64,000 bases of DNA from Primula veris (lineage: Eukaryota > Streptophyta > Magnoliopsida > Ericales > Primulaceae): contig OY821750.1 in assembly GCA_963682055.1 (NCBI GenBank), positions 14,386,501 through 14,450,500 of the forward strand, given 5' to 3'. The notes under the pieces are model-generated. The model was not told the DNA's origin. It saw only the letters and a program-made list of their open reading frames with translations, and made no database searches. The translations under genes and the position numbers were made by a program. Numbering within the stretch: the first letter of the stretch is position 1; each line of letters starts with the position of its first letter. Positions 45,743 to 56,101 of this stretch are shown one piece after another.

Positions 45743-46150
45743 AACCCCAAACTCCCTCTAAGCCCTAAGCATTTAGTGACGAGTCTGAAATAGCAACTCA
45801 TCTAAATCCATTACCCGGGCTTGATCTCTCATCTGATGATCAGCCATTTGTAGACCCACTGAATAATTTAACATATTCCTTCAGCACTAAGAGGAGTTCA
45901 TGTAACAAGAAGGAGAGATGAGAAGAAAGTGGGTTGGGGCAAGATATTTATAGAGCATAGAAAGCAAAAATCAGTTAAAAAGCACTGACAAACAAGTAAA
46001 GGTATGAGCATCTTTGACTAATAAATTGTCAGCCATGGTATAGACATCACGTGGGCACGTAAAAAGAGGAAAAAACAAAATAAATATTCGATAGTCTGGC
46101 ATATAATCAAGTAAATGAAAAACAGTTGGCCGGTAAGTGGCTAAACCTTT

Positions 46151-46170
46151 GGGGGGGGGGGGGGGGGGGG
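46151..46170 (+). repeat. Run of 20 G bases
   Basis: This is an uninterrupted G20 tract preceded by CCTTT and followed by AATATGG. Such a run is rare in plant DNA; it may be real slippage or mark a mis-joined or poorly read position. Confidence 0.97.
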
Positions 46171-47010
46171 AATATGGTTTACGTACGATTTTCGCGGAAT
46201 AAAATATTAGAGCAAATATCAACCCAAAAGCGAGATTATAAACTTAATCAAAAGCAACGTCAAATACTATGCTAATTTAAGCTACGCAAGCAACCAATTA
46301 AGCAATAATATAAGTGTGGAAATTAAAGAATAAGGGAAGAGATTGACACCACAATATATAGAGGTTCGACAAACCCGCCTAGTACTCTCCTCGGTATTCA
46401 CGCTACCGAGTATTTCACTATAATCTTCTTCCCAAGATTACAACCTAACGAGCTAATCCACGGATTAAACTCCCCCTCACTCTATGAGTATCCCGAATGA
46501 AAAGACCTAGAGCTTTTAAGCAACACTCGCTTACAAAGCCTCTACCCGATCACTCGCTCACAAATGAGTTTATAATTCACTCTACAATTTGAATTGAAAT
46601 GTATCACTCACTAACAAATAGTATCTTGGTGTTTATATGATTACAATATGATTACACACAAGAAAATTTATGAATATAAGTGAGAAAATTGAAGTATAAG
46701 CTTGATTATTGATCTTGAAAGAATAGCTTATTGTGTGTGTGAATTAGCGTAATTTCACTAAGGATTTTGGGGGTATTTGAAAGCTAATTGGTCTTGTTAC
46801 CGTTGCATGATGGTTTATCTCTTTAACCATTGTTTTTACCAATTTCTCATTTATTCAAAATAAGTCAAAAAGCTATTTTTGAATTCTGCAGAAAACGATC
46901 GGTCGTTTTCTGCATTTCGACCGGTCGTTAAATAACAACCTCTCCGGTTAATTTTGGACCAAAACAATCGGTCGTTTTCTGGCAATTTTTCGGTTTTCCC
47001 GCTATACTTC
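46171..47010 (-). mobile_element. Possible solo LTR of a copia (SIRE-like) element
   Basis: Read on the minus strand, the stretch has GGCGGGTTTGTCGAACCTC followed by TATATATTGTGGTGTCAATC and a CTCTTCCCTTATTCTTTAA tract. This arrangement recalls the R/U5 end of SIRE-type copia LTRs. Upstream are repeated CGACCG.TCG motifs (46898-46975). Neither the TG..CA ends nor a target duplication could be fixed, so this call is tentative. Confidence 0.35.
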
Positions 47011-47437
47011 GGTATTTATATAGGGATTCAGAGATAAATTGGGGAATCGCAACCGTTTGCAGAAGAGTATGGAGATACGTAGCTACTAAAGAGACACAAC
47101 TGTTCAAGAAAACTTCTGGATTCGTGCCTAATAGGATAACGCACCCTTTGTGAAGGGATCAATGTACACGTGTCATCTTGGAAAAGTGCAACAGTTCAAA
47201 GATAGGGGAAAGACAACGCATGATAAAAATTCAAATAATCTTTCCAAAATTTGAAAAAATATACACACGCATGGTATATAAAACCCGTCCAATCATGTCA
47301 AAACACGTGGCAAAAATAGAGAATGCATCATCAAGAAGATAGTCCAAAAAGAGTAAATCTTGTAAAAGCAAATAAATGAACAAGATAAGGATAATGGAAG
47401 ATATTATTTAATTCAAGAATTTGATTACATAAAGGTG

Positions 47438-47957
47438 TTACATCTTTCGAATAAAAAGAAAAAAAATTGCAAGAAATAAACTATTTAGCAACAGGACACG
47501 CCTCACCACCGTCATGACCCTTCCTAGAACGAGCATACAGATCTTTCGAGGCAAGTTTGTAAGCCTTCTTGGATGCATTGTGCTTGTCCTGAGAAGCCTT
47601 GAGCCTTTTGGCCCGAGCAATGACCTAATCCAGGTCAGATCGAGCCAAAGTTAGGGCAGCCTCCAAAACAGCCACCCTTCCCTCTAGAGCAGACACCCTG
47701 ATAGCCTCCCTCGCCAAGAAGGCGAACCTTCTCTTCAAGGCACGAGTCTTCCTGACCTCGCCCTCCAAATAAGTATGATATTCAGAGAAGTTGTCCCGGC
47801 TAGATCCATTGGAATTAGCTACAATAGCATAGAGAAGCTGTAATAATGAGGTATGGAAATAGTAGCAGCATGGAGTCCTTTTTATAGTGGATAGACAATG
47901 GGGAAGGCCAAGAGTCTCATCGAAAGATGGTAGAACACCTGCACTTCCCAATGTCAT
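47438..47957 (-). other. Antisense coiled-coil ORF near the Tat 3' LTR
   Basis: The minus-strand ORF from 47957 to 47625 ends with a coiled coil (YHTYLEGEVRKTRALKRRFA, then SALEGRVAVLEAALTLARSD). After a stop, the same frame continues as KRLKASQDKHNASKKAYKLA down to 47438. It resembles the other antisense coiled-coil blocks in charge pattern. No domain is recognised. Confidence 0.45.
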
Positions 47958-48102
47958 TAATTACTACAAAGCAAACAGAGATACAAAACGATTCCATTCT
48001 CAAGAAAACGTTTGGAATGCCAAGGCCGAGATGAAGTCCATAAAGACCGAACATTATGACTCTCTCGTCATGGAAACCACAACGAAAAAGTCAGGGAGCA
48101 CT

Positions 48103-48642
48103 TGATACGACATGAAAATAATACCCGTTAAACAATATTCGGTAGTAACCCAACCCATATATTTTTTTATGGGAATCGATCACTTTAAACATGGGGAGCA
48201 CAATTGGTATAAGGACACGATGGACATTTTCTTTTATAAAATAGGAAAGGTGATTAACCATTGTACTAACTCCAATTAACGAAGCCACTATATAAAAAGT
48301 TCATGATCTGACAGATGAAAGCACCACTTATCAATATCCTATGGAGCACGTACCTCTATAAATATAGTCAAATAGCAGTATAATGAGATCATCTGACTTC
48401 TAAGCATAAAAAATACATAGATTTTTCAGAGTTCATCTCACTAGAAAGTACACACAAGAAGTCAAAATCATAGACCGAAGAGCTACACCGAGCATTAGAT
48501 AAATTGAGATTTGTAATAGAAGTACATTGTAATTTACCCAATTAATCAATAAAGATATTTTCTCGTCCAAATTATTACTTCAACTATTTACATAACTATT
48601 GTTGAAAACACGACGTAACCGACCAAAATCTATGATTTATCA
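48103..48642 (+). repeat. Tat element 3' LTR (540 bp)
   Basis: It begins TGATACGACATG after a purine-rich GTCAGGGAGCACT (candidate polypurine tract, 48090-48102) and ends TTTATCA. It is colinear with the 5' LTR, including TCTATAAATATAGTC and the AATCAATAAAGATA end region, but with many substitutions and small indels. Confidence 0.85.
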
Positions 48643-49252
48643 AAAGGTATATGTGTATCTAATTTAACTAATTAGCACAAATATTCAAGAGACAAATACA
48701 CGTATCTATATAACAAGTCAAAACATAAATCCAAAATAGTTGTAAAGTCATGAAACTAGCATATTCATGAATTTAAGAAAATTTAACTAAGTACATATGT
48801 ATTTGAAAAATTAAGTACATGTATTTAGAAAGGTAGAAAGTCATCTTAAAGTTTATCTAATTTTTTTTATATGTATAAATACTAGGTATAATATATCATA
48901 GATTTTCATTCACTTTTTAAATCCTATTAAGTTTAATGTAACGACATATATATAATTTTACATCTTTATGCAATTTAATTCTATATGGAGGCAAATTTGT
49001 TAAGACGGGATTATAAAAAATCATAAAATATTATAATATGAAGGTTATTCTTATTTTGAACTGCCTGAGTTGGAACCGGACATTTTTATTTTTATAGCGA
49101 GTTTATTATAAAATATTAGTATAGAAATGTTCTAATGTATTACCAAATTCTACTTCAAAGACAAACTCTAGAACTAGCATCATCAACAAATAAATAAGAA
49201 ATCACAAATCAACGTGAGCAGTTCATAATGCACACAGTCACTTTGACTTTTG
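48643..49252. other. AT-rich spacer, no gene seen
   Basis: Short AT-rich sequence without ORFs or recognisable repeats, ending before a TA microsatellite (49259-49284). Confidence 0.55.
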
Positions 49253-49255
49253 AAG

Positions 49256-49289
<34 letters not shown>

Positions 49290-52200
49290 TTTTTTGCTTT
49301 GAAAATTAAAGCCATGAAACTTACATATTGCTTTTTAACCACATTATTATCAATATCGAGAATTTTGAACCTTTTTTCAAAATATATAAATTTGATATAG
49401 TAAAATAATATTTGACAAGTAAATAAAATGAAATAAACATTATTATGTTTCGTTAAAACCTAAACATGTTTCTCATATCGTAAAGATATAGGTTTTGAGC
49501 CACCATGATAATCACATTGCTTTCTTTTTCTCGATTTTCTTTGTTAACTTTGCTTTGCTTTTTAAGTAGTGAACATTTATTTAATTTAAATCAACAATCA
49601 ACCATAATATTACAATTATTGAAATCTTGAGAAAATTTGAGTCAAAATAACCAAAAAAACTTTAGGATAGAAAATGATTACACAAAGTTCCATTTGTCTT
49701 TTTCCCTATTCTCCCACTCTAGAGTTCGTGCAATTGTGCCTCATCCGGACTGAAATCTTGGAAAGAGGTGTAAAACTCACTTTTGAACTCATGAAAAAGC
49801 TTTGCAAGTACTCCAAAAATTCACTTTCAAATTCTCCTTTGTCGTCGTTTTGAAAGTCAAATTATGACTACATGCACGTATTCAATGTTAATTAAAAAAA
49901 ATTAGAAAATGACTATTTAAATGGCTTATTAAATAAGAAATCTAAAATATTACAACATTAGACTTTGGATAGCTTCATCTTTCTTAATCACGTTTACTTT
50001 TCTCCAATAACCATTTTCTCCAATAACCATCATGCATAGGAATTTATTTCCTAATCTGGACCTCAATCGCATGTAAAAGTAAGCTTGAGTTTTCATCTCA
50101 TATTGGCCTTCCTTGACTAGCATCAAGCCGAATTGGAATTTGTCACGTCCCGAATTTTACATAAACCCGGGTCGTGAATGTAAATTAAAATAAAAAAGAA
50201 AAAGTTTAAATAACGAAACATGCGGAATGTCATTCGATAATATGCCAATCAATAGAACCAAATAAATATTTCAGGTCATGCCGATAATCACATTTGATTC
50301 ACTACATTGGCCTAAGAGTAGCCAACGATGTTCAAATATGACAACACAAACAATACAGTATGTTTTAGAAAATTTCGGCATGAGCTTTGCGTATCTATGT
50401 GTTTCCAATAAATTAGACCTGCCTGAAACAACACATAACAAAATCGCAACGCGATTACCAAATAATCCAACAAGAATAAATCAAATGCAACCCAACTGAC
50501 ATCCTATAAAATAGCGTAATCTAAAATATACAATTGCACGAGATAAGTTACTCCAACCAAAAGAAAATTAATCTTGTGTTAAACGCTTACTAGGCCAACA
50601 AGGCTCAAAATGAGATAATGTCAAAATGAACAGAAAAACAAGTCTAGCGTGCATGCGATCACGTGTAATATGATAATGAGCTTCATGCAAGCACTCTAAA
50701 CTTCGTCACCATATGTACATCGATCGTGAACAAAATGTACAGAAAACAAAGAAAGGAGATAAGAAAACAATCTCGCTTTAAAATCGGCGCGTGCTACTAA
50801 ACACGCACACACAATCCTAACATGGCAAATATGATATCTTGGCAAATAATGACAAAGACAATTGCACAAAAAACACATCAACAAATATAACTCGCAACAC
50901 ATGTAAATGAACATATAATCAAGATCAACTGAATTAATAATAAAACAAACAAAAAAAACAAGACTCAACGAAACACAAAGTCGGGATTGCCTCACATGTA
51001 CCCACTTTTAGAGCCACTCTGCTCTAGGACCCAAAGTGCAATGGTTGCCTCACCCATATTCTGACACTAATATGTGACCAAAAGATATGGGGCCGATTTT
51101 AAGTGGACTAACCATATGGTACTGATATACCTAATCCTTGCGCAAGTTTTCGGGATCTCACCGTAAGCTGACACAGCTCCGCCTTAACACTTGGTACTGC
51201 AATCCCTAAAATAAATATAAAAGACTCCGAATACCAAACACGAAAACCGTAAACTCCACAATAAAACATAAAACACACTTTATAATATTTGATGTAATTA
51301 GATAAACACATCATCACAAAAGTATACACGGTATCACCACAAGAGTATACACGATATCACCACTATCACACTTTCACCACTTTCACGTTTTTAAAAGATT
51401 TAATTAAATAACACATTTAAATCATTTTATTAAAAAAATAGTAAAATCGTCATACACAATATAATCACCATAAAAATAACGATGCGAAGCTGTTACACAC
51501 ACAAAATACAATAAAATGATGCAACACACACTAACCATTTTACATAGCTTAGCATACAACAAACAACACACAAAACCGCCTTTAAAGCGAAACCATATTC
51601 CTCCCCCTTACCTACGCAAACGAGAGCTCGTTTGTCAAATACCTCCAAACTCAAGCCGAAACCCACTTAACGGTTAGAAATAGATCTGGACAGCCCAATA
51701 CGGTCCTTAAATCGTCCCTAAACGTAATTAAAACAAGCTATATGTCATTATAATAGATTAAATTCGGATTAGGGTAAAGCCCTAAAAAAAACAACTTTTT
51801 ATAAAAGTGAAAATCAGAGTAAAAGACTTACACAGATAGATAGGACTCGAAGAGTAGATCAAGAAAATATATTTGATTATTAGAAACGGACACCCAATGA
51901 CCACCCAATCTACTCCCGAAGTCGCTGGCCAACTCTCTCTCCACTCGTTATCACTTTGTCGCTGATCACTCCCTCGATTCTCTCTCTAAAATCTCCGTTG
52001 GTCTATCTCTCTCCTTTATATTCTCTCTCTCCTTATGTATGTATCTATGTATATGTATATAAGTAATATGTATATGTATATATGTAATATGTATATGTAC
52101 ATAAGTATAACTAATTTACTAATTAGTCCACTTAGTTATTAAATAATACAAATCACACCCACCACTATCATATGACATACGTACCACATACAAACATTTC

Positions 52201-53205
52201 ACACAAATACGTAATTACCCACAAAACTAAATATCACTATTTTATTACTAAAATTAATAATAAAGTACAAAATTTCCGAGACGTTACAGAATTGGTTCAT
52301 GAATTATTAAGAAACCAATTCCAATTCTGCTTGATGTTGGTCAAATGAGGCCAATTGGGATGAAAACTCGAGCTTACTCTCACATGCGATTGGGGTTCAG
52401 ATTATGAAAGAAATTCCTATGCATGATGGTCATTGGAGAAAAGTAATCGTGATTATGAAAGATGAAGCTATCCGAAGTTTAATAGTATAATATTTTAGAT
52501 TTCTTACTTAATAAGCCCAGTCACTTGTCATTTCTTATTTTAGAATAATTAACATTGAAAATGTGCATGTAGTCGTGCTTTGAATTTCAAACCGACAAGA
52601 AAGTAGAAGTTGAAAGTGAGATTCTGAAGTACTTGGAGAAACAGTTTGCAAAGCTTTTTCGTAAGTTCAAAAGTGAGCTGTACACCTATTTCTAAGATTT
52701 CAGCCGGAATGAGGCGAAATTGCATCATCTCTAGAGTGGGAGAATATTAAAAAAAACGAATTGATCATTTTGTGTAATCATTTTCTCTCCGAAAGTTTTC
52801 TCGTTATTTTAACTCAAAACGTTCTCAAGATTTCAATAAATGTAAGATTATGGTTGAATGATGATTTAAACAAATCTTTACTACTTAAGAAGCAAAGTTA
52901 GGCTAACAAAGAAAATCGAGAAAAAAAAATATAATCATCATGGTGGCTCAAAAGTTATGTCTTTAGGATATGAGAAACAAGATCATGTATTAGAGAAACA
53001 TGATAATATTTATTTCATTTTATATACTTGTCAAATATTATTTTACTAAATCAAATTTATATTATTTTGTAAACAGGTTTAAAATTTACAGATATTGATA
53101 CGTTCAAGGAGGCGTATACCGAATACGGTAAATGGATATATAATATGGTTAAAAAGTAATCTGTAAGTTTCTTGAATTTCGTTGTTATAGCTATACATTT
53201 GTAGG
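49253..53205. mobile_element. Long foldback element with arms of about 0.85 kb
   Basis: The left arm, about 49310-50140, is the reverse complement of about 52294-53180 at high similarity. Shared blocks include GAGCCACCATGAT, AATAATATTTGACAAGTA, CTCCCACTCTAGAG (right arm CTCTAGAGTGGGAG) and CATCATGCATAGGAATTT. The arms meet with almost no loop (GAATTGGAATTGG...CCAATTCCAATTC) once the solo LTR at 50141-52288 is removed, so the original element was a nearly continuous palindrome of about 1.75 kb. No coding capacity. Outer ends are approximate, and I found no clear target duplication. Confidence 0.8.
50141..52288 (-). mobile_element. Solo LTR (2.15 kb) with GAATT target duplication
   Basis: The termini are TGTCACGTCCCG and, at the other end, CGAGACGTTACA, giving TG...CA and the inverted motif TGTNACGTCYCG. 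GAATT is duplicated at 50136-50140 and 52289-52293. A TATA-like ATATAAAGG lies on the minus strand near 52016, which suggests minus orientation. There is no polyprotein, primer site or second LTR, so this is a solo LTR formed by LTR-LTR recombination. TGTAACGTC.CG ends are common in Ty3/gypsy LTRs. Confidence 0.85.
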
Positions 53206-54335
53206 GCCGGTGTCAGAGTTTCGGAGTCCATGAAACTTTACCAAAACGAGGCATCTTTTATTTAATTTCAGTAAGTGAAAATAAAAATAAAATAGAATGT
53301 CACTAGCAAGGATTGAAGAAAAATTTAAATACTATTCATAAACTACCATCTTAGACAGACTTACATTTGTCAAAACAATACTTCGTATATTTATATGACA
53401 TATAAAATTAATAAAACATAATTTTTCAAAAAACAGAGGCTTTTAAATGTCAAGATTTTTCGGAGGTCTTGGACACGGCCCCCTCTCGCCCATTCTTAAA
53501 ATCGGGCATGTACATTTTGGTTCGTTATATTTATATACATGCATCTACGACTACAAAAGTTAAAGTGGTCAAAAGTTATGTATGAACTATATGTATTATA
53601 AACTGATTATGCCGAATCAGATGCAGCCCGACTACAATAGATGCGCAGGGCTCAAAATTTTGGTTGCTCATGATACTATAATTAAGCAATATTTTTTTTA
53701 GAAACATTTCTATTTTCAATTTGATATTAAATTTGCTCCTAATTTTTTATAAGACAAATTCAATTATAATACTAACAATAGTAACAAAAATTAGGCTGAA
53801 GTTGAAATTCTATGTTATTGAGTGTTATAAAGAGAATTTGTAATTCATTTGGTAGATTGGGCTTAAACCATTTCTTTTTGGGCTGAAATTATATGGTCTG
53901 TTGCCCATAAAAAAATTATTTCTCTTCTTTACCCAAGATCCAAGTTTTACTGTACTTGGACTTTGGACGCCTCGGTAATTATGTTTGTTTGTTTATTTGT
54001 TGATGATTCTAGTTCTATACTTTGTCTTTTATGTCATGGATTTGGTAACATCTATATGCCTTGTTTATTGTCTTGTGGAATTTTTTAGAGGGATTGACAT
54101 GTCGTTGTAGGGCAATAAGTTCTTGGGTAGACATTAGGTAGAAGGCCCCTTTCGGTTCGGTCCTATATCGACAACTTATATCATCCAAACCCATACATGG
54201 GTTCGTTTCAAGGAGTTAAGAGTAACAATTAGGTGTTGAGAGGACATCTCGACAATGTACACGACCATTATTAATTAGAGTGAACCAATAAAACCAGTTT
54301 ATTCGACTAAGTTCGGTTTATCGACTTATGCTCAA
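53206..54335. other. AT-rich spacer, no gene seen
   Basis: No ORF with a known domain. A stretch near 53555-53585 weakly mirrors the sequence just left of the foldback element (49230-49250), so the inverted repeat may once have extended further. Confidence 0.45.
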
Positions 54336-54783
54336 CTAGAGGTGGGCAAAAATAAACTAAAAAACCGAACCGAATTCAAAATTACACAAAAACCGACCAA
54401 AATAGTATTATCCGGTTTGATTTCGGTTCACAACTTTACAAACCAAACCAAGAACTTAAAAAATTATAATATAGTTTTCTTATTCATTGTCTTTTTGTTT
54501 TGTCACACTCATTATTTATTCATTTTATGAATCTTTTATGTCATGTTATGTCTCAAACTCGATTTATTATGTTTTTATTGATTTTCTCTATTTAATTTTA
54601 TCTTCTTAACGTTTTTTTATAAATTTAAATGTATTTCTCCAATGTAAAATATTTTTTTTTTATTTTCTTAAAATCCAGAAAAAACCAAAACCGAAACCAA
54701 ACCAACTAAAATTCATATTTAAGTTTCATTTTCACCTAAAACCGTATCAAACGGAATCGGGTGGCCTATACTCATCCCACACT
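54336..54783. mobile_element. MITE-like element rich in AACCGAACC (hAT-like)
   Basis: It starts near GAGGTGGGCAAAAATAAAC and ends near CCTATACTCATCCCAC. Many AAACCGAACCGAA / GGTTTGATTTCGGTT motifs lie near both ends in inverted orientation. This layout is common in small hAT-type non-autonomous elements. The exact terminal repeats and 8-bp duplication could not be confirmed. Confidence 0.45.
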
Positions 54784-55414
54784 ACAAAAGAAAATCCAAT
54801 AAAAAAGATCATACGGATAATATATGTTAGTAAAACTGAAATGTACGTGTATACGTCTTATAGTGTTAACCAAGCTATACCACTATATTTCCATCCATGT
54901 GTGATCTAAGTTTATTTATTTGTAGTGGGTGTTGAAGAAAGCAGGGCGACCCTTTTCACGCCAGGTAATAACACACTCCTACAAATCTCAACCATTCATT
55001 TATTTATTTCTATTTTGACTTGGTCGTCACATTAATTTTAGCCTAACCTAAAATATATTAAAATAAACTAACCACCCCCAAATTTCTCTCTCTCTTTTAC
55101 ACACACAAATTTCTCAACTTTAGTAAAAACTCAATATTGATAAAAAGATTTATTTTTTATCCCAACTTATTGTTGCTGGAAAATTTCCTTCTCCGTGGTG
55201 ATTTTTATTTTTATTTTTATTTTCAGGTAACTCTCTCCCCAAACCTTATTAAAATACGGTTTAATTACAATGATGGTCCCCCAAATTTCAGAAAAGGTGG
55301 AATCTTGTCCCTAGTTTTGAAAATGAGCTGTTTCTTACTTTTTATCCCATCATTTTGGTAGTTTCTGAATGGTTAATATGCGTATCTTGTTTTTATCGTT
55401 TTGCTTTGACTTTT
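54784..55414 (+). other. Probable promoter/5' leader region of the PP2C gene
   Basis: A CT-rich tract (CTCTCTCTCTTTTACACACA, about 55084-55105) is followed by T-rich sequence ending in TTTTCAG at about 55226. This would fit a 5' UTR with an intron acceptor. Neither the transcription start nor a leader exon can be fixed without transcripts. Confidence 0.3.
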
Positions 55415-55419
55415 CCTAC

Positions 55420-55785
55420 ATAATTGGAGTTTTTAGCATTTTTTTTAGCATGAATTGTTGTTGTTTTATTGATTAGTATCCTGAATTCTTGTTTTTCTTA
55501 TTTAGTACCTTGAATTCAAGTTTTTATTTTTTATTTTGAACTATTACTTCCAAATTTCCAATTGTATGACAAATATCACCAGAATAATTGAATTCAGGGT
55601 ACTAAATAAGAAAATAATTGAGAATTCACGGTAGTAAAATTGAACAAAATAGTTCAAAAAAAAAACATAAAAACAGGGTAAACAAGAAAAATAAGAATTT
55701 AAGGTATTAATCGAGAAAACGCCAACAATTGAGGGCAAAAAAAAAACCGTAAAAACCCACATAACTGGTACCAATTCTATTTCTA
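55420..55785. mobile_element. Inverted-repeat MITE upstream of the PP2C start codon
   Basis: Bases about 55420-55549 mirror about 55648-55780. GATTAGTATCCTGAATTCTT and TTTATTTTGAACTATT on the left match, reverse-complemented, AAGAATTTAAGGTATTAATC and AATAGTTCAAA on the right. Repeats of GTACTAAATAAGAAAA / GAATTC also occur in the loop. It lies 300-700 bases before the start codon, likely in a leader intron or promoter. Confidence 0.6.
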
Positions 55786-56101
55786 CCACATGTCAAAAGG
55801 CTAGACCGTTACTGTTGTAATTAAAAGTATATCCAACCAAATAGAATTCTCATTGAAACTATGCATCCTATTGATGTAATTAAACCTTAATTTAATTTTT
55901 GCCATCCTCATTGACTTTCTTCTTTGGCATTAAATTTGTTTAATGACTGTGTTGATAAATCTAATTATTTTTGTATTGGTGTTGTTAAAATAATAATTAG
56001 CCTAAATGTTGGTGCAGCACAAGATGAAGATATATTGATGATCATCTGATAATAGAAAAAATAGAAAAGATATAATTATTAAATAAAAGAAGAAGAAAGG
56101 G

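Larger units (their letters stand above)
24193..48642 (+). mobile_element. Decayed Ty3/gypsy element of Tat type, with a nested insertion
   Basis: Related LTRs lie at 24193-24728 and 48103-48642. Between them are gag, protease, reverse transcriptase, RNase H, a second RNase H and integrase remnants in the Ty3/gypsy order. An 11-kb non-pol region with antisense ORFs follows. The second, archaeal-type RNase H after the normal one, plus a long 3' region, are hallmarks of the Tat/Ogre-Retand group. Length is about 18.4 kb once the 6-kb nested element is removed. Stops and frameshifts are frequent, and the LTRs differ at very roughly 15% of sites by eye, so it is old. The 5-bp flanks (TGCAC and AAAGG) do not match. 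Confidence 0.85.
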
